Source: Gammaproteobacteria bacterium | Lineage (GTDB): Bacteria; Pseudomonadota; Gammaproteobacteria; Xanthomonadales; SZUA-36 | Reading direction: 5' to 3' | DNA length: 64,000 nt | Assembly (NCBI GenBank): GCA_021772915.1 | Contig: JAJFLB010000055.1 | Coordinates: 16,401-80,400, forward strand | In this document: piece by piece, positions 35,823-44,986 of the stretch | Layout of the letters: each line of letters opens with the position of its first letter | Position numbering within the stretch: the stretch's first letter is position 1 | Translations under genes and position numbers: made by a program | The notes under the pieces: model-generated | What the model was told of the DNA's origin: nothing | Database searches by the model: none | What the model saw: the letters and a program-made list of their open reading frames with translations, nothing else

Positions 35823-37999
35823 TCCAACCTCAGGGTAATCAGGGTGCATGCACCACCTCCAGGCGGGTTGGAGATCAAAATGTTACCACTGTGGTCCTTG
35901 ACGATCTTGTGACATATTGCCAGACCCAGTCCGCTACCCTTGGCCTTGAAAGTAACATAAGGCTCAAAGGGACTCTCCAGAACAGCATCAGGATAACCGG
36001 GGCCATGGTCATGGATTTTCATTTCCACCCATTGCTGGTTAGGTTTTGCAATGACCTTTGTGCGGATATGGACTTCCGCCGGAGCCCCCTCCACTACCGC
36101 CTCGCTGGAATTGCAAATCACGTTGTGCAGCAACTGTCTGATCTGCCCGCCATCAGCAACCAGTCCACCCGGACCATCGACTAAATCAAGATGGAATTGC
36201 ACTCGCTGATCACCGTGTTGGTACAAGGAAACGACGTCGCGAACCAACTCATCCAGTGCCAGGGGGGTTGTTTCCAATTGCGTGTCCAACGCATAATCAC
36301 CGAAACCATCGACCAGTGCGCGCAGCGCCTCGACCTGTGACACGATGGTGTCTGTGGCCTTATCCAGCAAATCGCCATCACTGACGTCCAACTTGTCCAA
36401 CAACTTCATCCGCAAGCGCTCAGCGGCCAACCGAATGGGCGTCAACGGATTCTTTACTTCGTGCGCCAGTCTGCGGGCAACTTCTGCCCAGGCTGCCTCC
36501 CGTTGTGCCCGGTTGAGCATCGTGACGTCGTCAAATACAATGACCGTGCCACTTGTTTTTCTGGCATAGCCACCAAGCCGGGAACCACGCACCAGCAACA
36601 CCATTGCCCGCCCATCTGCCGACAGTTGTATCTCCCTCTGCCACTGCGCGGGCCCACGTCCCATTTGGCTGCTTATCAGTTCTGCCAGCGGTGCCAGAAA
36701 CTGGGCTTTTTCAGCCCGCCCAGATAATTTGTGCCCTGAGAAGAAGCCTTCTGGCATGCCCAGTATGTCCTCGGCAGCTGAGTTGGCCGTCACCACACAG
36801 AGATCGCTGTCCAAGGTCATCACACCAGCACTCAAACTACCCAGTACAGTTTCCAGGTGTTCACTTTGCGACTGCAGCTGAAGACGGCTCCGCTCAGCCT
36901 CTTTACTTGCCATGGTCAGGGCTTCGGTCATCTTGTTGAAAGACTGCACCAAAAACCCCAACTCGTCGCCAGCTCCGGCATGAATTTCATGTTCCAGGTC
37001 TCCTTCGGCAACTTTCCGGGTGGCCAACGCCAGTTTTGAAATCGGCGTGACCATACCGCGGGCTACGTTAAGGGCCGCCAGTATGGCCAGCAGCACCGTT
37101 AGCAATAAAACCAGTGACAGAATCAGAATAAAACTCTGTTTCAAGGCATTACGCAAAAAGCTGACATTTTGATAGCGGTGATATTCTTCCTCAATTTTGT
37201 TGGCCCGGGCAGTGACAGACTGAGGCAATGGATAAATCGCCTGCAACAACGTCCCCTGTACACCCGGTAGAGTAGAGGGCAGACGTTGAATAACACGGAT
37301 ACGTAGAACACCGTCGGTCACTGGTTCTGCGGCCGCGTATTCACCCAGATCCAGAGCCTGGGATAACGCGTAATCACCCGGCCGCTGGGGCAGGTCTGCC
37401 GACATGTTGATATTGGCGCTGGCAATCAGGTTTCCGTCAGTTGTCAGGATTGACAGTTCCAGGGGTCCCCCGTTACTGACATGTTGCAGCAAGGTGCGGC
37501 GGACCTGGTCGGCATCATCAGCAGGATTGTCAATTTCCCGACCCAGACGACGGACCTGATTGCGTACCTCCAGGGTCCGGTTATCGAGAAGCTGCTGGCC
37601 CAACAGTAAGGAATCAGCCAGGGCGGCTTCCACACCGACATCGAACCACCCGTCTATCGCACGAGTCAGAAAAAAAGCTGAAAAAAAGTAAACAATCAAT
37701 GCGGGCGGCAGTGACAGGACCAGGAAGTATCTTACCCAGCGTGCCGACAACAAGGCCCCTGGGGCCTGGTCCCGGACCTTTCTGCCCAGCGTCACTACCC
37801 TGTGCACAATTGCAGCGAGCACAAACAACAATGCCAATATGGTCAACACCAGCACCCACACGTAAGGCTGGTTAAGACCACTGGCGTCTTGCTGGACAGT
37901 ACTTACCAGGATCAGGGAAGCAAGCAGGGCAAAGGTTGCCACCGCAACCGGTAGCAGCACCAGGGAGATTTGCCTCAGACGCTTATATTTAGAGGCCAT
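35819..37999 (-). CDS. ntrY: NtrY-type membrane sensor histidine kinase
   Basis: 726 residues from ATG at 37999, GGAG about 9 nt upstream. Three N-terminal membrane helices (about 11-33, 46-66, 89-113), a periplasmic sensor domain, a fourth helix (287-312), HAMP (GMVTPISKLALATRKVAEGDLEHEI), a PAS domain (LGSLSAGVMTLDSDLCVVTANSAAED), a DHp helix with the phosphorylated His in ARRLAHEVKNPLTPI (about 513), and a catalytic domain with N-box LLHNVICNSSEAV and G-box GSGLGLAICHKIV. The gene overlaps DUF4390 by 25 nt. Its usual partner ntrX is not next to it but 20 kb away at 58355. Confidence 0.93.
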   Translation of the reverse strand: MASKYKRLRQISLVLLPVAVATFALLASLILVSTVQQDASGLNQPYVWVLVLTILALLFVLAAIVHRVVTLGRKVRDQAPGALLSARWVRYFLVLSLPPALIVYFFSAFFLTRAIDGWFDVGVEAALADSLLLGQQLLDNRTLEVRNQVRRLGREIDNPADDADQVRRTLLQHVSNGGPLELSILTTDGNLIASANINMSADLPQRPGDYALSQALDLGEYAAAEPVTDGVLRIRVIQRLPSTLPGVQGTLLQAIYPLPQSVTARANKIEEEYHRYQNVSFLRNALKQSFILILSLVLLLTVLLAILAALNVARGMVTPISKLALATRKVAEGDLEHEIHAGAGDELGFLVQSFNKMTEALTMASKEAERSRLQLQSQSEHLETVLGSLSAGVMTLDSDLCVVTANSAAEDILGMPEGFFSGHKLSGRAEKAQFLAPLAELISSQMGRGPAQWQREIQLSADGRAMVLLVRGSRLGGYARKTSGTVIVFDDVTMLNRAQREAAWAEVARRLAHEVKNPLTPIRLAAERLRMKLLDKLDVSDGDLLDKATDTIVSQVEALRALVDGFGDYALDTQLETTPLALDELVRDVVSLYQHGDQRVQFHLDLVDGPGGLVADGGQIRQLLHNVICNSSEAVVEGAPAEVHIRTKVIAKPNQQWVEMKIHDHGPGYPDAVLESPFEPYVTFKAKGSGLGLAICHKIVKDHSGNILISNPPGGGACTLITLRLD

Positions 38000-38562
38000 G
38001 AGGACCACTCCGAATCATGCTGCCACTCGGATGAAAACCAGGCCGGCAGCTGCATGGGTGCAGGTAAGCGGCTTTCATCCAGACGGATGCGGGTGCGTAT
38101 CTCGTAATCCCCACCCAACAGTGGGCCGGTACCCATCTTGATCGCCATTGTGCCAATGGAAGCCAGCGCGTGCCGCAAACGCGGGAATGTTTGCAAGTTG
38201 TCGGTGGCTTCATCCGAAAGTTGAAAACGCTCACTTAACGGAAGATAACGAATTTGGAAGCGCCTGGTGGTGGGATTTATGACCATCATATTACTCTCAT
38301 GCCGAACTTCCACATCCAGCCTGATGGTCAGCGTAACGCCATGGAGCAAAGCCGCTTGTGCCTGCTGACTCAGACTTAAATCCTGGTGGAACCTGAGATT
38401 GAGAGACTGGTAACCGCTGCTCACTGAAACCTTGTTGATGGTGAACCCGTAGTCAAGTGACTGCTGATTACAGCCAATCAGCAACAACAGTACGCACGCA
38501 ATCCCGCTGCTCCGGGATATCACTGTTCTGAAGAGCTTATGAGGACTTGCGTAGAACCGCAT
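37975..38562 (-). CDS. DUF4390 protein (lipoprotein-like)
   Basis: About 195 residues from ATG at 38562. The N-terminus MRFYASPHKLFRTVISRSSG leads into ACVLLLLIGCNQQ, a lipobox. The DUF4390 features are a beta-rich body with LNLRFHQDLSLSQQAQAALLHGVTLTIRLDVEV, RRFQIRYLPLSERFQL and DESRLPAPMQLPAWFSSEW. It is always found between rsmB and ntrY in this gene order; its function is unknown, with a role in NtrY sensing a reasonable guess. It overlaps both neighbours by about 25 nt. Confidence 0.85.
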   Translation of the reverse strand: MRFYASPHKLFRTVISRSSGIACVLLLLIGCNQQSLDYGFTINKVSVSSGYQSLNLRFHQDLSLSQQAQAALLHGVTLTIRLDVEVRHESNMMVINPTTRRFQIRYLPLSERFQLSDEATDNLQTFPRLRHALASIGTMAIKMGTGPLLGGDYEIRTRIRLDESRLPAPMQLPAWFSSEWQHDSEWSSWPLNISV

Positions 38563-39850
38563 AAAAGAATCCGTCCATATTCGTTTCCCCGGGCAGAATC
38601 TGTCGGCCACAGGTTTGGGCTATGCCCCAGTCCTGGGCGATCACCTCTACCTCTGCATCTATACACCGTTTTAGAAACAGCTGTACTTGCCGGTTGTTCT
38701 CACGTTCCAATATAGAACAGGTCACATAAACAAGGATACCGCCGGTTTTTAGCAACGGCCACAAACCATCCAGTAGTTGCGCCTGGGTTTCTACTACCGC
38801 GTCCACCTGGCGAGAGGTTCGCAGCCACTTGATTTCCGGATGCCTGCGGATGACACCGGTTGCACTGCAGGGCGCGTCCAACAGGATTTTGTCGAATTTT
38901 TTTCCATTCCACCATTCGTCAGTTAGCAGCGCATCTGCAGCAGTCGTTGCAGCCGCCAGGCCGAGACGATCCAAATTCTGCTGAATCTGTTCGATTCGTT
39001 CTGCCTGCTTGTCCAAGACTGTCAGATCAAGCTCCGGACAACTCTCCAGCAGATGAGCCGTTTTTCCTCCCGGCGCAGCACATGCGTCAAGAATGCGCTC
39101 AAAGGGTTGCGGGTTCAACAAATCCCGGGCCAGTTGCGCGGCCGGATCCTGTACCGAAAGTCTGCCTTCTTCAAAACCCGGGATTTTGCCTACGGCTGCC
39201 GCCGGACTGACTCGGATGGCGTCACGGGCAAACTCATGATCGCTGAGTTCAAATCCTGCGGATTGTAATTCTTCACGGAGCAGCGCTTCATCAGCAGATT
39301 GACGATTAATACGTAACCATAACGGTGCCTGGAGGTTGTTGGCTATGACCACTTCCATCCAGTTTTGCGGCCAATCCTTTTGTATTTCGGCCAACAACCA
39401 CGGTGGATGCGCGTGCCAGGCAGGGTCCTGCTCCAGTTCGCTTAGCAATGAATCCTGTTCACGCTGGAAACGCCTCAGTAGGGCGTTAACCAGACCCACT
39501 GCCCAGGCTTTGCCCAGCAAACGGGCACATTCGGCGGTCTCATAAACAGCGGCATGGCTCGCGGTTTGGTCATGCCAGATTTGTTGCAGCCCCAGCAGAA
39601 CCAATCTTTTCACATCACGATCACGTTTTCTTAAAGGTCTTGTCAGGAGTTGTTTGGCCAGCCATTCAAGCGCAGACAACCACCGCAACACGCCATAGGT
39701 CAGGTTTTTGGCGAATGCCTTGTCGCGGCTGTCACGCAACCGTGACAGCGCCTCGCTATCGGCCAGGCTCTTGTTGGTATCAAGAACTTCGGACAAGGCA
39801 CCGATCGCGGCGATGCGAGGGTTTTGCAAGACTTTTTTTTGTCTACGCAA
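38537..39850 (-). CDS. rsmB: 16S rRNA m5C967 methyltransferase RsmB
   Basis: 437 residues, start TTG at 39850, just after the fmt stop. An N-terminal NusB-like RNA-binding domain (PRIAAIGALSEVLDTNKSLAD...; AVGLVNALLRRF) precedes the methyltransferase domain with LDACAAPGGKTAHLLE (SAM), DKILLDAPCSATGVIRRHPEIKW (catalytic PCS Cys) and GGILVYVTCSILERENN (TCS Cys). Confidence 0.96.
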   Translation of the reverse strand: MRRQKKVLQNPRIAAIGALSEVLDTNKSLADSEALSRLRDSRDKAFAKNLTYGVLRWLSALEWLAKQLLTRPLRKRDRDVKRLVLLGLQQIWHDQTASHAAVYETAECARLLGKAWAVGLVNALLRRFQREQDSLLSELEQDPAWHAHPPWLLAEIQKDWPQNWMEVVIANNLQAPLWLRINRQSADEALLREELQSAGFELSDHEFARDAIRVSPAAAVGKIPGFEEGRLSVQDPAAQLARDLLNPQPFERILDACAAPGGKTAHLLESCPELDLTVLDKQAERIEQIQQNLDRLGLAAATTAADALLTDEWWNGKKFDKILLDAPCSATGVIRRHPEIKWLRTSRQVDAVVETQAQLLDGLWPLLKTGGILVYVTCSILERENNRQVQLFLKRCIDAEVEVIAQDWGIAQTCGRQILPGETNMDGFFYAVLRKSS

Positions 39851-39852
39851 TC

Positions 39853-40815
39853 TTAAAACCCTTTTCCACCTTGTGCCTGCAGGAACGCCGCAGCCGATAA
39901 GCGTTTGCCACCGGCACGTTGTATTTCCAGAATTTTCAGTGCTTTGTCTGCCGTGCCAATGATAAGCGATGAGTTCTCCAGGACGACAACGCTACCCGGT
40001 TCGCAGTCGGGCGTACCCTCCACTACTTCAGCCCGCCAAATGCGTACCCGCTGGCCGGCCAACTCACACCAGGCGATCGGCCACGGATTAAACGCCCGAA
40101 TCTGGCGCTGTAGAATCTCGGCCGGCTGATTCCAATTTAGTTCAGCCTCGGCCTTGCTAAGCTTTTGCGCGTATACCGCCTTGCTGTGGTCCTGAGCCAG
40201 GGGCTGCGAAAGTCCACCGGTCAGTGCCAACTCGAGGCAATGGGTCAAGGCCTGGGCCCCCATTTCGGCTAAACGGTCATGTAGCGTTCCAGCGGTATCC
40301 TGCTGCTCAATCGGGGTCGTCAGGCAATGATAAACTGGACCCGTATCGAGTGTGGCTTCCATCTTCATGATACACACACCGGTTTGCCGGTCCCCGGCTT
40401 CAACAGCACGCTGAATGGGTGCAGCACCGCGCCAGCGGGGAAGCAATGATGCGTGAATATTCCAGCCGCCCAGTAGGGGCAGCGCCAGTAACTTTGCCGG
40501 AATCATCAGACCGTAGGCAACCACCAGCAACAAATCTGGCCTCAGGTTTTCAAGTCGCTGCAGCCATTGTGATTCATTGAGACTGGCCGGCTGCAACACT
40601 TCAACGTTATTCTTCAATGCCAATTGCTTAACCGGGCTGGCACTTAAGTGTTTACCCCGGCCAGCCGGTCGGTCGGGCTGGGTCAGTACAGCAACGATTT
40701 CGCAATCGCCAGCAAGTAGCACCCGCAGTGGCGGCAGAGAAAATTCAGGAGTTCCCGCAAACAAAACGCGCAATGGAGAGCTGGGTATGATACTCGAGCT
40801 GGCTGTCTTTACCAT
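39853..40815 (-). CDS. fmt: Methionyl-tRNA formyltransferase
   Basis: 320 residues. It has RVLFAGTPEFSLPPLRVLL, VLTQPDRPAGRGKHL, WNIHASLLPRWRGAAPIQRAVEAGD (catalytic Asn/His/Asp region), TGVCIMKMEATLDTGPVY and the C-terminal tRNA-binding domain IRAFNPWPIAWCEL. It formylates initiator Met-tRNA. Its start abuts the def stop (overlap at 40815), the standard def-fmt pair. Confidence 0.97.
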   Translation of the reverse strand: MVKTASSSIIPSSPLRVLFAGTPEFSLPPLRVLLAGDCEIVAVLTQPDRPAGRGKHLSASPVKQLALKNNVEVLQPASLNESQWLQRLENLRPDLLLVVAYGLMIPAKLLALPLLGGWNIHASLLPRWRGAAPIQRAVEAGDRQTGVCIMKMEATLDTGPVYHCLTTPIEQQDTAGTLHDRLAEMGAQALTHCLELALTGGLSQPLAQDHSKAVYAQKLSKAEAELNWNQPAEILQRQIRAFNPWPIAWCELAGQRVRIWRAEVVEGTPDCEPGSVVVLENSSLIIGTADKALKILEIQRAGGKRLSAAAFLQAQGGKGF

Positions 40816-41345
40816 CAGATTAGGCGATGCTCTTCAGCGTCCTGTGCGGCTACCTTACGCTGTTTTTCGAGCTTCCTGCGCACCATGTTTCGCTTAAGCG
40901 GTGACAGATAATCCACGAAAAGCCGGCCGTTGAGGTGGTCTATTTCGTGTTGTATACACACGGCATGCAAATTTTCGAGCTGTTCTTCGAAGAATATTCC
41001 TGTTGGGTCCTGTGCCTTAACAATAACGCTTTCCGCCCGTTTTACACGAGCATATATACCGGGGACTGACAAACAACCCTCTTCGCAGTCTTGCTCACCG
41101 GACTCGCTCAGTACTTCCGGGTTAACGTATACCCGCGGACAGCTCTGATCCTCGCTAATATCCAGTACCAGCAAGCGTTCGTGTACATTCACCTGAGTAG
41201 CGGCAAGACCGATACCAGGGGCTGAATACATGGTTTCCAGCATGTCTTCAATCAGGGTCTTGAGGTGTATATCGAAGCTTTTTACTTCACTTGCCACGGT
41301 TTTCAAGCGGGGGTCGGGAAACTCCAGAATATCCAGTTTTGCCAT
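40815..41345 (-). CDS. def: Peptide deformylase
   Basis: 176 residues. All three motifs are present: [15 protein letters not shown] (motif 1), [18 protein letters not shown] (motif 2, Cys ligand) and [17 protein letters not shown] (motif 3, HExxD-H zinc/iron site). It removes the N-formyl group from nascent proteins. First gene of def-fmt-rsmB-DUF4390-ntrY, divergent from the LysM gene. Confidence 0.97.
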   Translation of the reverse strand: MAKLDILEFPDPRLKTVASEVKSFDIHLKTLIEDMLETMYSAPGIGLAATQVNVHERLLVLDISEDQSCPRVYVNPEVLSESGEQDCEEGCLSVPGIYARVKRAESVIVKAQDPTGIFFEEQLENLHAVCIQHEIDHLNGRLFVDYLSPLKRNMVRRKLEKQRKVAAQDAEEHRLI

Positions 41346-41472
41346 GTGCCTTTCTACTTGATGACTAATTTAGGTGAACTTTTCCACCACAGGAATTATG
41401 ATAGCTAATGACGAACTCTGTTCGCCAGTGAAGAATAATGATCGTATTGGTCCAGAGGGCAGGAAGCCTATT

Positions 41473-42654
41473 ATGAACGTGAACAAGAACATTTTTCACT
41501 TTATCCTGGCATTATTACTGGCAGGAAGCGCACTGGCACAGGACGTGTCAGTCCGTGCTGATCACCCAGATGAGTATGTGGTTGTGAAGGGTGATACGCT
41601 GTGGGACATCTCCGGCAGGTTTCTCGAAAAGCCCTGGCAATGGCCAGCTATCTGGCAGGCCAACCCACAAATTGAGAACCCACACCTGATTTATCCGGGT
41701 GACCGCATTACGCTGGTCTACATCGACGGCAGCCCCCGGCTCGTCATCAATGGCAACAAACCCACCTTGAAACTGTCACCGGAAACACGCCGGACACAAC
41801 GTCAACCCATACCGCCCGTAGAGTGGGACGCTATTAAGGGCTTCGTAAGCAATTCGCGGGTGTTGGGACCGTCGGAGTTTTCCGATTTGCCTTATGTTGT
41901 GGACAATGAAAGCAGCCGCAATCTGGCCGTTAAGAATGATCTCACGTATGTACGGGGTATCGACGGACGAGTGGGCAAGAAATTTGCCGTCGTGCGACTG
42001 CGCCACATCTTTTACGATGATAATGGTGTTTTGAAGAGAGCAGACCACCACAAGTACGGAGAACACCTGGCCGGTGATCTCGAGTACCCCAGCAATATTT
42101 GGTCCGCGACTTTGTCATGGCGAAAGAAAAATCCCGAGATACTGGGTTATGAATACTGGGATATCGCAACGGCACGGCTGGTCAAACAGGGAGATCCCGC
42201 CATCCTGCAAATCCAGAGAGGAAGGACAGAGGTCAAGAAAGGCGACTTCATCTTGCCTGTTGATCCCTATGTACATAGGCCGCAGTTTCAGCCACACGCG
42301 ATGAGTGCAGTACCCGATGGTATAGAAGTTATCGCTTTGACCCAAACCACTTATGGTGCGGGCCACTATCAGATCATTGCCATTAGTGCAGGAGAGTATC
42401 AGGGTGTTGAAGTCGGTCACGTGTTCTCAGCATTCAGACCAGGAAAGACCGTACGTGACAAGGTCAAGTACCCGAAGGGAAGCTGGGCTGATTCTCAGAC
42501 CTTGGATGGTGACAAGGTCACTTTGCCAGACCAGTTCAGTGCACATGTCCTGGTTTTTCGGGTTTTCGATGAAGTCAGTTATGCCATGATAATGGATGGA
42601 GATCGCCCGGTTCGCGAACATGACGTTCTGAAGCACCCGGACGAAACTTTGTAA
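41473..42654 (+). CDS. LysM-domain secreted protein
   Basis: About 393 residues from ATG at 41473, with AGGAAG upstream. The signal peptide MNVNKNIFHFILALLLAGSALAQ is followed by one LysM (YVVVKGDTLWDISGRFLEKPWQWPAIW... HLIYPGDRITLVY, about 36-85), a family-specific spacer and a C-terminal region with GHYQIIAISAGEYQGVEVGHVFSAFRPG. This gene stands between def and dprA in many gammaproteobacteria and binds peptidoglycan; its precise role is not established. A ribosome-binding-like AAAGGAGG and the structured element at 42685 follow its stop. Confidence 0.9.
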   Translation: MNVNKNIFHFILALLLAGSALAQDVSVRADHPDEYVVVKGDTLWDISGRFLEKPWQWPAIWQANPQIENPHLIYPGDRITLVYIDGSPRLVINGNKPTLKLSPETRRTQRQPIPPVEWDAIKGFVSNSRVLGPSEFSDLPYVVDNESSRNLAVKNDLTYVRGIDGRVGKKFAVVRLRHIFYDDNGVLKRADHHKYGEHLAGDLEYPSNIWSATLSWRKKNPEILGYEYWDIATARLVKQGDPAILQIQRGRTEVKKGDFILPVDPYVHRPQFQPHAMSAVPDGIEVIALTQTTYGAGHYQIIAISAGEYQGVEVGHVFSAFRPGKTVRDKVKYPKGSWADSQTLDGDKVTLPDQFSAHVLVFRVFDEVSYAMIMDGDRPVREHDVLKHPDETL

Positions 42655-42684
42655 AACCCAGCGATAGTGGGCAAAGGAGGTTGA

Positions 42685-42943
42685 TACTCCTTCAAGGGGA
42701 TATTGCCATGTTCAGAGCTAAGCAGATAAACCAAGACAAGGCACAGTCCGCAGACAATAGCTGGTCCTTGTTGAGGGCTGTAACGCCGTATTGGTTTATC
42801 TGCTTAGCTCTCTGCGGGCGAGCCGGGAAGTAGTCGTCCGTCGTGCACCTCTTGGCAAGAACCGGGCCATTACCCGCCAGGCGCGCCTCACGGTCAACCA
42901 CTTCCCAATTCGCCGAACAAGGCAATATCCCCTTGAAGGAGTA
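42685..42943. mobile_element. Structured three-arm inverted-repeat element, copy 1
   Basis: 259 bp bounded by a perfect 23-bp inverted repeat (42685-42707 with 42921-42943). Inside are a 21-bp arm (42714-42734 with 42791-42811) and a 16-bp arm (42825-42840 with 42891-42906), making a three-way junction. The loops of the two inner arms can pair (42756-42769 with 42857-42871). On the minus strand it aligns with the element at 63738-64000: the 16-bp arm and its loop are conserved, while the outer and 21-bp arms are unrelated in sequence but still self-complementary. No long ORF lies inside. It is inserted where the dprA start is expected. It could be a non-autonomous mobile element or a structured RNA. 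Confidence 0.8.
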
Positions 42944-43014
42944 CGAGTACGAATCAGCGTGATTGGTTAGTTATTCTGAACGCCCCTTCATGCGGGGGTG
43001 CCGCGCTGATCAGA

Positions 43015-44073
43015 GTGATCGAAAAACTTGGCGGGGCAGCGGCTGTCGTTGCAGCAAAAGGCGCGGAATTAACTCGCCTGGGCATGTCAGAGACCACCGT
43101 CGCGGCTATTTCCCAGCCAGACGAAGCACGCGTAGAATCAGGTCTGCAATGGCTCTCGCAGCCAAGTCACCATCTTGTGTGCTGGCATGATGATGCCTAT
43201 CCCGCTTTATTAAGACGCATTGATAGCCCCCCGGCCGCCTTGTATGTTGACGGTGACCCCGGTTGTCTGTGGCAACCTCAAATCGCCATTGTAGGTAGCC
43301 GCAACCCAACCACGGGTGGCCTCGACCACGCCCAGGACTTTGCCGCCACACTGGCTCGCCAGGGCATGACTGTCACCTCCGGTCTGGCCAGCGGGATTGA
43401 CTCAGCCGCACATGAGGCGGCAATGGACTCCGGCGCCCAGACCATCGCGGTTAATGGAACGGGTCTGGACATGGTCTACCCCGCAAGTAGTAAGGGGATT
43501 GCGGCACGCATTCGCAACCATGGGGCCTTGATTAGCGAGCTGCCATTAGGTTCACCGCCCAGACGCAAACATTTTCCGTCACGCAATCGGATTATTTCTG
43601 GCCTGAGTCTCGGTGTGCTGGTGGTGGAAGCCGGTCTGAATAGCGGCACCCTGATTACTGCTCGTAAAGCTGGCGAGCAGGGACGCGAGGTGTTTGCGTT
43701 GCCCGGCTCACTTCACAACCCTTTGGCCAAGGGCTGCCACCGCCTGATCCGGGAAGGTGCAACACTGGTAGAAACTACCGGGGACATCATGCAGGACCTC
43801 GGCCCGGTCGCAGCAGAATTACAGATGGAAATTCGTCAACAACTCCACCCACCGGACAATAACGCACAAAATCCCGTCACCCACAATGGAGATTTGCTGG
43901 ATGATTCTGATTACAGCAACGTATGGGGAGTGCTCGGTTATGACCCCAAGCCGGTTGATGCCATTATCGAACAGACAGGTCTGAGTGCTCGTGAAGTCTC
44001 TTCCATGCTCTTGATGATGGAACTCAAGGGTATGGTCAAAAAACAAAACAACGGTCGGTTCTCTCGTGCTTGA
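43015..44073 (+). CDS. dprA: DNA processing protein DprA (5' end disturbed)
   Basis: 352 residues from GTG at 43015. The Rossmann-like DNA-binding core is complete: QIAIVGSRNPTTGGLDHAQDFAATLARQGMTVTSGLASGIDSAAHEAA, GTGLDMVYPASSKGIAARI, SELPLGSPPRRKHFPSRNRIISGLS, EAGLNSGTLITARKAGEQGREVFALPGS, and a C-terminal winged-helix-like domain. DprA loads RecA on incoming single-stranded DNA in transformation. The frame upstream (42961-43014) encodes DWLVILNAPSCGGAALIR, clearly the conserved N-terminus, but back to the in-frame TGA at 42934 there is no ATG, GTG or TTG. The structured element at 42685-42943 has displaced the start, so GTG 43015 may give an N-terminally short protein. Confidence 0.88.
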   Translation: MIEKLGGAAAVVAAKGAELTRLGMSETTVAAISQPDEARVESGLQWLSQPSHHLVCWHDDAYPALLRRIDSPPAALYVDGDPGCLWQPQIAIVGSRNPTTGGLDHAQDFAATLARQGMTVTSGLASGIDSAAHEAAMDSGAQTIAVNGTGLDMVYPASSKGIAARIRNHGALISELPLGSPPRRKHFPSRNRIISGLSLGVLVVEAGLNSGTLITARKAGEQGREVFALPGSLHNPLAKGCHRLIREGATLVETTGDIMQDLGPVAAELQMEIRQQLHPPDNNAQNPVTHNGDLLDDSDYSNVWGVLGYDPKPVDAIIEQTGLSAREVSSMLLMMELKGMVKKQNNGRFSRA

Positions 44074-44388
44074 TTCAATGACTACACCGGTCGGATACCC
44101 CGATTGGCGATCTCATCAAATCCACGGTCGAGACCTTGAACATCAGCACGTTAATCCCAACCTGCTTCAGTGTTCCGGGTGGCCAAGCCCATTCATGCGA
44201 CTCTTGTTTTTTTACCTGTGTCTGATTGTGTTTGGTCGGGAAAAAAAGTACGTTGACGCTGGGCCCGTGCTCAGCCATGCTGTACGCACGAGAACGAAAA
44301 GAGTCAGATTGGTGTTCCGCCAAGCTTGTGGGGCACCCACGTGGTTAGTTGCAGTAAACCACCGCTCAAAAGTCATAGAGGCTGAAAA
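44074..44388. other. Intergenic region dprA-smg, no gene seen
   Basis: 315 bp. Short frames here have no recognisable sequence. A T-run after CGACTCTTG near 44205-44220 and an A-run near 44240 do not flank a convincing stem. It probably contains the smg promoter, but no clear -35/-10 pair stands out. Confidence 0.4.
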
Positions 44389-44865
44389 ATGAAAGAAAAC
44401 GTGCTCGATGTATTGATGTTTCTGTTTGAGAACTACCTGTACGATGAGCCGGAGACCGCGCCGGACAGAGATTGTCTGGAAGAGAACCTTCACCAGGCAG
44501 GATTCACCAACAGTGAAATAGACAAGGCGTTTGGTTGGCTGGACGCACTTGCCGAGCAGCGTCACCAACCCGATTTATTCCAGAATGCCCATCGACCTAT
44601 ACGTGTTTACGTTGATTCTGAGTTGGCGCGATTGGATACAGATTGCAGGGATTTTCTGATGTACCTGGAAAATATCGGTATCGTGGACGCCCAACGCAGA
44701 GAGTTGGTGGTGGACCGTATCCTTGCTCTGGAAACGGATGAAATCACGCTTGAGGATATGAAGTGGGTGGTGTTAATGGTGTTATTCAACCAACCGGGTC
44801 AGGAAGCCAATTTTGCCTGGATGGAAGACTTGATGTTTGACACCGAGCAGGAGTATCGGCACTAA
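44389..44865 (+). CDS. smg: Smg family protein (DUF494)
   Basis: 158 residues. MKENVLDVLMFLFENYLYDEPETAPDRDCLEENLHQAGFT and the distal LEDMKWVVLMVLFNQPGQEANFAWMEDLMFD are the Smg signatures. It is an acidic, helical, probably cytoplasmic protein, found between dprA and topA in gammaproteobacteria; its molecular role is unknown. Confidence 0.92.
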   Translation: MKENVLDVLMFLFENYLYDEPETAPDRDCLEENLHQAGFTNSEIDKAFGWLDALAEQRHQPDLFQNAHRPIRVYVDSELARLDTDCRDFLMYLENIGIVDAQRRELVVDRILALETDEITLEDMKWVVLMVLFNQPGQEANFAWMEDLMFDTEQEYRH

Positions 44866-44986
44866 TTAGTAGGGAGAAGGCCGGCACGTATAACCGGCTT
44901 CGACTAGATTCTGTTAAAAACTGGAGAAATAGACCAACTCATCACCGACTTGCCCTCGGGTTGGCGGTGCTTGCTAAATCAATAAT

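Noticed and set aside
42692..42925. Small ORF inside the structured element, minus strand
   Set aside because: It covers both arms of the palindromes and has no recognisable protein. The matching region of the second element keeps the stems but not the frame.
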